This document shows, piece by piece, positions 55,342 to 64,000 of a stretch of DNA of 64,000 nt (its first letter is position 1; the number at the start of each line of letters is the position of its first letter). A program made the translations under genes and the position numbers. Source of the DNA: Amphibalanus amphitrite. Lineage: Eukaryota; Arthropoda; Thecostraca; Balanomorpha; Balanidae. The stretch spans positions 117,389 through 181,388 of the forward strand of contig NW_024882869.1 of assembly GCF_019059575.1 (NCBI RefSeq), in the 5' to 3' direction. Under the pieces are notes generated by a model that did not search any database, was not told the DNA's origin, and saw only the letters and a program-made list of their open reading frames with translations.

Positions 55342-56892
55342 ACAGAAATATTGAGCGGAAAAACGGTGTAATTGAAAGTACCAAAAGGAACATTTTTTTG
55401 GTGTAAAATTACTCTGTTTTCTGGGTAAAAGAACACTTATATGTGTGTTTTGCTAGCTTCGGAGTGCTTCACTATTGTGTAGGAGAACCGCTTTCAGTGT
55501 AACTTTACCGCGGATCTCGCGTTACATTTACGCACAAATATGTGTTTTTGGTAAAAAGTACCAAAAGGAACACTCGCGTGGTAATCGTACACAAATTCAT
55601 GACGGTAAATTTACACAAATATGACGGTTGTTATAACGATTTTTTCTGGTAAAGCTAATGTTGGGCCCGCAAAATTTGTAACGCAAGCGACACGCGGCGG
55701 GACGTTGTCGCCAGCCGCGAGCCTAGCTAAATGCAACGAAACATTGTGATGCTCAATGCCTACCCCATGCTGCAAACACGTTTGTTTGTTTGTCGTTTAT
55801 TTTTAAGAATCGACATCACATCTGACGGAAATAAAAGTTAGATTAGCGTATATACCTTATCATGTATATAAGCTGATATTTCACAACGCATGGGCGCCGC
55901 TACAGGTCGCAGCCACCGCCCGTCTCCCGTCAACTGCCCGTAATTAATTAATAAATAAAAAATATATCATCTGTACGCACTACTTCACTGTGCCAAAATT
56001 ATCGTTCATTTAATTAGCCATCGGCTCTCTGTTGCCTATCTGGCAAAATATTAGCATACCTATACCTAATTAACCCTAGAAAAGCATGAAAGTGCATCCA
56101 TTATTTTCATAACACGACAGGCTGCAGCTCAGTTGAAAAATTACAAGCCCACCTTAGCACTCCGACAAAGCTGGATAATTTCCAGCAGCTCCTCCAATGT
56201 CGCTCCGCTTCAGATTTCAGACTCGGTCTTGATTGCAGTTATCGGACGATGACCACAATGCAGTATTTCACTTATTATTCACTTAGTCACTCATTACTCA
56301 GCTTATTATCGAACTAGATAAACACCACAGCACTGTTTTATCTCACTGATCGCACAAGAATGGGCAAACCCACTTTGCGCACTGCAGCCACAACACTCCC
56401 CCGCCGGCCCCCGCGGTCCCCGGCGCACAACTGACAGATTGCGAAAATGGCGCCGCCGCCGTCAGCATATAGCTCAAAATTTCGCTAAATTTACACTGGT
56501 TGACGTAAACGAACGGTGCTCTGGATGTGTACCGCAATTACCAGTGTGACACAACACTCATTCGCGTATGGATACACTTGCTTTGCATGGAAACATATCA
56601 GTTAGGTATTTGAACATCTGTTATGCTGTTACATTATCCTGTTTTGCGTAAAGATGCTTGTGTGGTGTAATAAAACTGCCGATGTTTGTTAGTTAACCAA
56701 TAAACGTCGCATAAAAACAAACTTATTCTTGATGCCTTTACTTATTATGGCGTTGTGCGACGGATACCTTGCTTATTTATCACGAACATACTTAAACTAA
56801 AGATATTTTACTAAGTGAAGCAGAACTTTGAAGCTAATTGAACTATTTACGAGTATATTGAACTTGACATCGCTCAATATTTCTGTGTGTGT
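55337..56892. mobile_element. 1.55-kb inverted-repeat element inserted in the BEL/Pao RT
   Basis: The ends CACACACAGAAATATTGAGC (55337-55356) and its inverse (56873-56892) border sequence that interrupts the RT between a C-T-Q-Y motif and R-E-H-A-K-K. A direct CA on each side may be the duplication. Internal AGTACCAAAAGGAACA is repeated (55375 and 55556). No transposase is seen. Superfamily unknown. Confidence 0.75.
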
Positions 56893-59472
56893 GACGTACT
56901 GGGTGCAGAACGGGGCCGCCGCGTTCCCGAACAGCCAGCGTTGTGCTTCGAAGATGTCTGGATGCCGGCTGACGTCGAAGTTTCTCCACAGGACGCGGTG
57001 GTACTGACGATCTTCGGGCGGGAGCTCTACTTGTAGAAACATTTCAGCTACGTCTCCCACAAGAGCCACCGAATGTTGTCTGAAGCGTAGCAGGATCTCT
57101 GTGAGGTCCGTGTACAGAGAGGGTCCTGGATATATCTCTGAGTTCAGACTTTTCCCCTGGTTCGTCGCAGCCGCGTCATAGACGATACGGAGTTTCGTGG
57201 TTGATTTATCTTCTCTCACTACTGGAAAGTGAGGCAGAAACCAGCCGCCGCCACCGCCAGCCATCCACTCTTCGTAGCTGTATTTCTTCATGTAGCCCTT
57301 TCTCTCATAGTCCTCAAGTATTTGGTTGTATCTTTCGGCAAGGTCACCACCCTTTTTCTTCAGCGAGTTTTCGGTTTTCTCAAGCCGCGAGGCGGCTGTT
57401 TCATAGTTGCAGTGCAGAGCTGGCCTCCCTCTTCTCCACGGTACTCCGATCTGGTAGCGTCCGTCGGAAAACTGCAGACTGGCAGCTGCCTTTTCTTCTG
57501 CCACCCTATCTTCGTGTGATGTCGGCGTGCCGTCTTCGTTGTTGTCACCCATCCAGTCTATATCTGACATTTTGTCAAATGCCTGAGTGATGTCTTTTTT
57601 GTCCAGCTGTGCAACTTTCGTCCTTAGTGTGCGAGCAAAGTTGGAGATGTTGTTGCCATTTTCTTCTGCATGTCTCATCGGTCCGAACGCCACCCAACCG
57701 AGAGGCGTCTTTAGAGCTGCTGGTTCGCCATCTCTACCTTTCCTCGTTTCTTCTGGAACGAACAGACTCAGAGTTTGCGGACTGACTCCTATTAGCATGT
57801 CCACGCCCTGCCTTCTGGACACATTTGGGAAACTTATATCGCTCAGGTGAGGCCACTTCGTTTTTAGAGCTGCCCAATCAAAGACTTCAGACGTGCTTGC
57901 CAGATCTTTCGTAATGAGTGCGGTTATGTCTGCTTTGAACCGGCCATCGGTGCCTTGTATGGACACATTCGTCTTCTTCATGTTCACTGGCTCCTGACCA
58001 CGAACGGTCGTCAGGTTGAGCACGCACTCCTCACCAGTCACACCAATTTCAGCGGCCGCTGCTTCACTCACGTATGATGCATCCGAGCATGGGTCAAGCA
58101 ATGCATTTACCACCAGGCTGTGCTTTCCTGCTTGCAGCACCACTGGCACTGTCTGGAAAACCACGGACTGCGTCGGGGATGATGTTGCCAGGGCTCGATT
58201 GCTGTGGGAAGTTTCTCTGGGCCCGGCTCCTCGCTGGGGAGAGTTGATGACAGGATCAATCGCTTCTTCTTGTTTGGTGGTGTCTCGGTAAGCTGCGTGC
58301 AACAAAGAGTGGTGGTTTCCTCTGCAGTCGCCCACTTCGCAGTTCTTAGATGCGGTGCAAGCTCGAGACATGTGCCGTTGTCCTAAACACCGGTAACAGA
58401 GACCTTTTTCTCTGCAGACGGCCAGCCTCTGAGGTAAGTTCATGGCATGGAACGTCTGACACTTCTCATGAGTATGCTGGCCACCACATACAGCACACAA
58501 CAGCTCTGCTCCTCTCGCCTGATATGTTGCTGCTCGTCTTTGGGGAGCTCCAGCTCTTGGCGGTCGTCTTCCTCTCGTCTCAGATGCTTTCAACGTTTTA
58601 ACTTCATCCGATAAGAATTTTCTCAAGTCTTCCAGCACCATTGTTTTTCGTCCTAGGTAACGAACGAGATTCTCCTTTGCTTTTACCGGCAGTTTCTCCA
58701 TCATGACTGGGCACAGCATCCTTTCATATTCACTGGCATGGACTTCCAGAGCCTCCAGTTCTCTAACATGAGCCTCCAGCTCAGTGCGGAATTCTTCGAG
58801 ATCGCAGCATGAGTAGGCACCACACTTCAGGTCCACAAAGGCTAGCATGTGGGCATCAATGATGACGTCTGTGTTTCCATATTTTTCCAGAAGAATATCT
58901 ACTGCCACAGGATAGTTGTCTGCTGCCACTCTGAGCCCGGTTATGGTCTTCAATGCCGCTCCTTTTAGTTGTGCTCTCAAGTACTGGAACTTCTCTGCGT
59001 TGGTTATGTCGTGTCTGTCGTGGACAGCAGATCTAAAAAGGTCCCAGAAGGTGTAGAAATCCATGACATCACCCGAGAATGTTGGAAGCTCCAGCTTTGG
59101 CAAATTACTTAGCTGGCGAGGTTGTGTTTCTTTGTTGGGGTTGGTGTTCGTAGGCGGCTGGGGGCTGCTATCGAAACTGGGTTCGCATGCTTTTTTAACT
59201 TGCAGCAGCACAAAGTCGTATCGTGCTATACACTCGCCAGCGTCTTGGATCTCTTCAAGTAAATCATCTTCAGCTGCCAACCCCTCGATCTCGTCGTCCA
59301 ACGTCTTGATTTGTTCTCTCTGTTGCTCTAAACTGGCTGCCTTGACGAGCAGGGTGTCCCTGTCCAGCGACGCCTCACTTAAAAGGCCATCGATATCATC
59401 AATAACTCTCTGGCAGTAGGCTCGATGTCCTTGGCGGACTCTCTTCTTTCTTCGGGAAGTATCAGCATTCAT
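56797..59472 (-). pseudogene. BEL/Pao gag-protease-RT N-terminal part, truncated by insertion
   Basis: The 891-codon frame starts with an ATG at 59472. The first ~130 residues are charged and probably coiled-coil. A DUF1759-type gag region follows (LPKLELPTFSGDVMDFYTFW). Zinc-knuckle-like Cys/His motifs come next (CAVCGGQHTHEKC, CYRCLGQRHMSRAC). A retroviral-type aspartyl protease (ALLDPCSDASYVSEAAA) has D-P-C in place of the more usual D-S/T-G, seen in some family members. The reverse transcriptase start is LRIVYDAAA, with VALVGDVAEMFLQVEL, ending near FCTQYV. The final ~30 codons, and everything below about 56892, belong to the inserted element. In the intact element this frame would continue into the rest of pol. 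Confidence 0.92.
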
Positions 59473-59542
59473 TGTGCGCTATTTACGTTAATGACTCTTA
59501 CGTTAATTTGAACTCAATATTAACTAAATATTGAACCCCGCA

Positions 59543-59560
59543 TCTGGGTCACTGGTACCA
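59543..59560 (-). promoter_or_regulatory. Probable primer-binding site of the BEL/Pao element
   Basis: TGGTACCAGTGACCCAGA begins two bases inside the 5' LTR on the minus strand. TGG pairs with a tRNA CCA end; the tRNA is not identified. Confidence 0.65.
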
Positions 59561-59562
59561 AA

Positions 59563-60280
59563 TGGTTTCGTGATAATGTAGTCTCGCGTTGTGTATTATA
59601 GTTCGTTTTTCTTAAGTTTGCCCCTCACTGTAAACGTCTCTTTGAACACAGCACGAGAATTGCTAGCTGAATTACTGAGAAAACTGGTTAGCGCACATTG
59701 TATTGTAGATATGAATAATATTTTCAAAAATAAGTTTTGAACACCGACGATTTAGCGTTATGTTAAGCGCCGTGCAATTTATTTATTAGTTCAGACATAA
59801 TTCCTGAGAAGTCGTCTATCCCTGTGGGGCTGTAGGTATTGCTAAATATGAGCTACGAGTCTGTGAAATAGTAAATAAATTTGATGAAATTGATCGTCTG
59901 TGAAATCTGGTCAAATCAGTGTGCGCCAACCAGTTTTCTCAGTAATTCAGCTAGCAATTCTCGTGCTGTGTTCAAAGAGACGTTTACAGTGAGGGGCAAA
60001 CTTAAGAAAAACGAACTATAGTCATTTAACTCAGTCATTGATCTTACGGTAGTACCTAGGTCTCACCAATCTTAAATCAATCATGAATCATGAATGCAAA
60101 TCAGATCTTAGCTTTATATTCTTCGGTTCTTTGATTCACACTTAATTCACAACATTTCATTGCCAAGTTCCCCCATTCCTCTTCATCTTCGACTTCGCCT
60201 CATTTTTGACTTAAGTCTTTTTTCTTGCGGAGGACGGCTCGCGCTATAGAGGCAAGAGAACCGCTAAATGCTCGTAAACA
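59563..60280 (-). repeat. 5' LTR of the BEL/Pao element (with a nested MITE)
   Basis: It begins TGTTTACGAG on the minus strand. It is interrupted at about 59597-60020 by an inverted-repeat element absent from the other LTR. It ends 310 bases upstream of the kinesin start codon on the opposite strand. Confidence 0.92.
59597..60020. mobile_element. ~424-bp MITE with ~110-bp terminal inverted repeats
   Basis: TATAGTTCGTTTTTCTTAAG and the following ~90 bases are repeated inverted at the right end (CTTAAGAAAAACGAACTATA). The corresponding position of the 3' LTR (about 50938-50945) lacks it. The junctions differ by a few bases, so the exact duplication (TA or longer) is unresolved. Confidence 0.85.
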
Positions 60281-60589
60281 GTGATCAAAGGAAACCTCTC
60301 TTCAATGAAGCCACCTGTCAGCTATCCCAGACCTGTCGTATAAACCTACGACATCCATCGGGGATGGCTGCACCGTCTGCGCCGGCGTGGAGCCATCCGG
60401 ACATCCGCCGCGCCGGTCCCCTGTCCCCGGCAGACAGAAATAGGCGAGAACCGCCGCCGCCGCCGCCCGCCGCCGCCGCCGCCCGTCCGCGGCCCGCCCC
60501 GCGGTGCCTCCGTCGGGTCCGACGGGGGCCTCCGTCGGGACCGACGGGGCGGCGTCGGAACCGACAGTCGCCGGCGGGCCAGTTCCAGG
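60281..60589 (+). promoter_or_regulatory. Probable promoter and leader region of the kinesin gene
   Basis: A GC-rich, CpG-rich block with CCGCCGCC runs and GTCGGGACCGAC repeats lies between the LTR and the first coding exon. No TATA box is evident. An overlapping upstream frame from 60364 could affect initiation. Confidence 0.45.
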
Positions 60590-63377
60590 ATGGCACACGT
60601 GCGGGTCGCTGTTCGTGTCCGGCCGCTGAGCCAGAGGTGAGCCGTGAGCTGACCGTGAGCTGAGTATCACGGTGAAAACGCGGTGGCTGGTGTACCTACG
60701 TGAAGTGGTGTGAGACTTGCGAACCCGGGTATGAGGTGGTTGGGCCTGTAAAAAGCGTGGCGTGCATCGTTACTTAAACTGTGTTTCATTGAATGAAAAA
60801 AAGTTTAATATAAAATTATGTGTCATTTAATTTCAAGATAAAACGTAGGATGGATCGTGCCAATTTGTTTATCAAAAGCATATCATATGCAACGCATAGC
60901 TTTTCTAGATGAACGCTAAGCTAAGTATGGGGACGCTTTATCGTTTTATGGGTTAGCTGGGCTAGCAGACGCCCGTCTGACGCAACGCAAGCTGCTTGGA
61001 AGGAAGGAAATGCAGGTAAAAGTAAATTCAACACGTTTGCTCGGGTTTGAATCGTTTCGAGACAAATAAGTCCAGTTCAAAGTGTTATTTGAAACCTCGA
61101 CCATGCACGCATTCTTGCCATTTCCCCGCTCCTTTTATACACATCCTGCGTAAAAATGCCGTATTTGTGGGAAGTTCTAATCTCAAACTACTTCCCATTC
61201 ATGCGATTCCGACGTTTTCTTGCAGTGTTATCCAAACACGGCACAAGGACGGCCTCCGAGCGCACGCTGGGGTCCGGAACTCATGCACCATGCGCACAGG
61301 AAGCTAAATGTCAACTATGATTGAGCGTTTGACTACGGCTGAACCGCGAAAATTCAAGGCTGCTTAAAGGGACCCTCCCACCTTCAAAAAAGTTAATGAA
61401 TTGGCATGAAAGTGATGTCGCTCGGTTCAGAAAGAGCAAAAACGAATATCTACCAAATTTCATCGAAAAATATTCACCGGTTTTCAAGATATTAGACTTT
61501 TACTTTTGTTTACTTTTTGGGATCTCCGCTGTTCCTAGCGACTTTATTTGAAAGTGCGGCATTTGTTGCGCGCAAAGCAGCATATACCACCGCGTGCTAC
61601 CAAACGTTTTAGTAAAAGATTTAAAATCGTTAGATCTCCGCTGACGTCACAAATTCTAAGGGGGCATACCAATGCATTAGCCCCTTAGAATCCGAAAACT
61701 GCAAGTTTGAAATTCGATATCTCCGAATTAAAGCATTTTTCGATGTTGTGAGTGCCCAAACCGGTATTTTCAGGCCATGGCCACCAATTTGGCAATCTCA
61801 ACTCAAATCTAATGTTAAGGTGGGAGGGTCCCTTTAAGTTAGGTATCATATGCTGCGCCCGCGGACCATCTGCGATCTGTTTCAATAAGCACGATGGGCG
61901 GTGATCTTGCAGAGTACTAACTTAGTGTTTATGGGGTGCTATGCTGGGAAAGCGTTTTAATATATTCAGTTGAAATGCCTATTTGTCCCGATCAAAATAA
62001 TGAATAACAAATGAATACCACAGTGGCAACTGTGCATCTATGTAGGTGCACCTACCCAGTGAGATACAGCCGCTCTGTGCGGACACGCGCAGACCTCGGT
62101 TTCCCTGTTTTGTTAGCAGTTTATCTTCCGCGCCGGCAGCAACAGAGGTGACGAAACGATGTTTATACTGCGCTCCCGCACGGCACCTCAGTGTGTGATG
62201 ACGTCACCAGGCGGGATATGACGTCATTCTTCTGGTTTTGTTCTTATGTTCACAGGGAGAGGAGAGATGGCGCCAGTACGGTCATCACCGGCAGTCAGGG
62301 CAGTGTCACCATCGAGGATCTGCGGGTAAGACCGCCGAAGGCGTCGGGTCATGATTGGGTCACTTAAGTCGACATCCACGGGAGCACTATCAGAGCCAGG
62401 AAGTGCTAAAGGGACATCCTATCCTTATCCTTAAGGTCTAAGGATATTTAAATATAAGGTCAAACATCCCGTGAAAGATATTTGACTTTTCTAAGAGTAG
62501 GAAAGACTTCTTTATAAGTGCGGTTGGGCTTCAATATGCCGCGTAGCTCAACTCAATATGACAGTTCACCATCTCATCTCACTCCTTCCTTCAGCACTCC
62601 ATCCCACACTTGACAGACAGGTGTGATAATTAACATCTGACACAGTCGCTGACAGTGGGAGCCTCAGCAATCAGCCGGCCCGCCGGAACCGGAAGCGTCT
62701 CTCCCGTGACGGCTCTCTGGCACGCGCTCGAGACCTGCTGTCGCCGTACGTTCCACGTCAGGCGCGGCGTGAGGCGGCGCAGCGGGCGCGCCAGGAGCAT
62801 CCCCAGTTGGCCGGGTAGCGCTCAGCATCAGTCATCTGGTGTTTGTGTAGTGTACTCCCCGAGCCGTGCCGCCGCTGCCCGGGGCTATTTCCGTGCACCC
62901 GGGGACATTGGCACCATTAAATGTCGCCTGGGGAGATACATCGGCAAGGACACTGAGCTGCAGCGACTAGCAGCTGCTGTGGGAGCAATTAACATTTGCT
63001 ACACCGACCGTGTAACACGTAGGCACTGTTGATCTTCATGTCTTGTTCACTCAATTAATGTCCTTTTCTCAAATCTTGCACTTGTGGTCCCCGTTGTTGG
63101 CCATAGATATTCTGCCAAGGGGCAACGGCACAGCTGATCCCATGGCACTGCCACGATACCACTGATACTGACCTGCTGGGGCTTATGCTGACTTATTGGT
63201 GGTACTGGTTTTGACCTGTAATGCAGCACTGTTACTGACCCTGACCTGCTGTTGCCCCTGCAGGTGCCGATGCAGCCGGGCTGCGACCACCGCGCCCGGT
63301 ATCACCAGTTTCGTCTGGACCACTGCTTCTTCTCGGACCCGCCGGAGCAGTGGACGGCCGACCAGCAGCAGGTGCAG
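60590..63377 (+). CDS. Kinesin-3 family motor (KIF16B/STARD9-like), N-terminal part
   Basis: Three exons at 60590-60636, 62256-62325 and 63264-63377 join in phase (2, then 0) to give the first 77 residues; the gene continues beyond the window. The opening M-A-H-V-R-V-A-V-R-V-R-P-L-S-Q-R-E is the beta-1 strand and switch of the kinesin motor head, closest in pattern to KIF16B and STARD9. Y-H-Q-F-R-L-D-H-C-F-F-S is the 'F-x-F/Y-D-x-C-F/Y-W-S' strand typical of kinesin-3. The P-loop (GQTGSGKS-type) is expected in the next exon and is not in the window. Such motors walk to microtubule plus ends with membranous cargo. A second ATG upstream (60364) opens a different frame that overlaps the kinesin start. 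The leader is extremely GC-rich with Pro/Ala-coding triplet runs. Confidence 0.8.
60637..61367. other. Kinesin intron 1, proximal part
   Basis: No exon or bounded repeat recognised. Confidence 0.4.
61368..61833. mobile_element. 466-bp TTAA-flanked element, copy B (kinesin intron 1)
   Basis: TTAA is at 61364-61367 and 61834-61837. The ends AGGGACCCTCCCACCTT are perfectly inverted. It is the inverse of 254-719 with the same length and better-preserved ends. Confidence 0.88.
61838..62255. other. Kinesin intron 1, distal part
   Basis: No exon recognised; it ends in the acceptor TTCACAG at 62249-62255. Confidence 0.45.
62326..63263. other. Kinesin intron 2
   Basis: A 125-codon open frame at 62655-63032 lacks kinesin resemblance and splice context and is treated as non-coding. 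The acceptor is CCCCTGCAG at 63255-63263. Confidence 0.45.
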
Positions 63378-63569
63378 GTAGGTGCGGCTGTTCACCAGCC
63401 GATCGACAAAAAATGAATCATCTTGATTAATAGGACATCGGAACAATTTCAGTGGACCTGGATTGCATGTGGCAAGTCAAGGCATTCGAATTTCCGGCTG
63501 TCTTCATTGGACTTATTGCAAGTGCCCAACTTAAGAGACGGGTTTTTACAGCGATCTTTTCACCCTTCT

Positions 63570-63571
<2 letters not shown>

Positions 63572-63612
<41 letters not shown>

Positions 63613-64000
63613 CTTTCGGTTCATCTATTCTCTGCTTTACCTCTCTGATTTGCACATCCGTCTATTTTTACCGTTCCAATTCTCCCCTCGATTCACACCC
63701 GGCATGCACCTAAACAGCCGTCCATCCACTCCCCCACCAAGACAAACACCAGTAGCACAAAAACATCACCTGGTTGATGTCTCGGCAGTGACACGGCTTC
63801 TCAAAGGTAAGTGCTGCCGACAGACGAGGTCTCTCAGACGCAGACAGGCAAATGCAGACGGTGACGGAGGGATAGTGCTTGTCAGTCGGGGAAGATCGAA
63901 GTGCTCTCTCTCTCCTTCCTCTCTCTCTCTCTCTCTCTCTCCTCTCTCTCCCTCTCTCTCTCCACTCCTCTCTCTTCTCTCTCTCTCTCTCTCATCGTCT
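63572..64000. repeat. (CT)n microsatellites in kinesin intron 3
   Basis: CT/TCTC runs at about 63572-63615 and 63907-64000 (window end). Between them there is a donor-like CTCAAAG-GTAAGTG near 63808 but no kinesin-like coding. Confidence 0.9.

Larger units (their letters stand above)
50906..60280 (-). mobile_element. BEL/Pao LTR retrotransposon, inactive and with nested insertions
   Basis: Two related LTRs (50906-52396 and 59563-60280) begin TGTTTACGAG and end ACGAAACCA when read on the minus strand. They bracket gag-protease-RT-RNase H-integrase in BEL/Pao order. Flanks GTGAA (50901-50905) and GTGAT (60281-60285) are a likely 5-bp duplication with one mismatch. Three DNA elements lie inside it: 51070-52257 in the 3' LTR, about 55337-56892 in the RT, and about 59597-60020 in the 5' LTR. 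Removing them gives a typical ~6.2-kb element with LTRs of about 300 bp. Confidence 0.92.

Noticed and set aside
62655-63032. 125-codon open frame in kinesin intron 2
   Set aside because: It does not continue the motor sequence, while exon 3 at 63264 does so in phase.

Overview
This is a repeat-rich eukaryotic nuclear window, almost certainly from an arthropod. Genes have spliceosomal introns with GT/AG borders. There is an interstitial (AACCT)n run at about 3848-3907, which is the arthropod telomere pentamer read on the other strand. The gene set includes an innexin and an arthropod-type AA15 chitin/cellulose monooxygenase. GC-rich exons sit in AT-rich repeats. A crustacean is my best guess, but nothing here proves it.

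Genes, left to right: a signal-peptide-bearing first exon that runs off the left edge (minus, 1235-1280); NSA2, a single-exon ribosome-biogenesis gene (plus, 6791-7573); RPS27A with a strongly diverged ubiquitin half (plus, three coding exons, 11255-12307); an intronless innexin (minus, 14574-15737); an AIG1/ADTRP-type hydrolase (minus, five exons, 17119-19128); MEA1 (plus, three exons, 20582-21636); a VRK1/NHK-1 kinase of about 613 residues (minus, about eight exons, 22672-27171); a complete eight-exon AA15 monooxygenase of 351 residues (minus, 39494-48842); and the N-terminus of a kinesin-3 motor that leaves the right edge (plus, from 60590). These are unrelated housekeeping and cell-surface genes, not a functional cluster.

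The rest is mostly mobile DNA. A BEL/Pao retrotransposon fills 50906-60280 with two LTRs, primer-binding site and polypurine tract. It is broken by three later insertions and an in-frame stop. A Penelope-like fragment with a GIY-YIG domain lies in a ~376-bp satellite. Several non-autonomous DNA elements can be delimited to the base by terminal repeats and target duplications: TTAA, TA, TTA, 8-bp and 10-bp classes. Twin copies of the same element occur at 254-719/61368-61833 (both 466 bp) and 28218-29109/47862-48753 (both 892 bp), each pair in opposite orientation.

The most unusual observations are four. (1) A family of TTAA-flanked elements has ends carrying a G-run, a short palindrome core and a C-run, with interiors full of the pentamer GGTCA. 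(2) ~70-bp minisatellites in the monooxygenase gene have copied its splice sites. (3) The ubiquitin fused to S27a is degenerate. (4) A tRNA-like sequence lies between inverted arms that resemble hammerhead-ribozyme cores. All calls come from reading the sequence; no similarity search was run.
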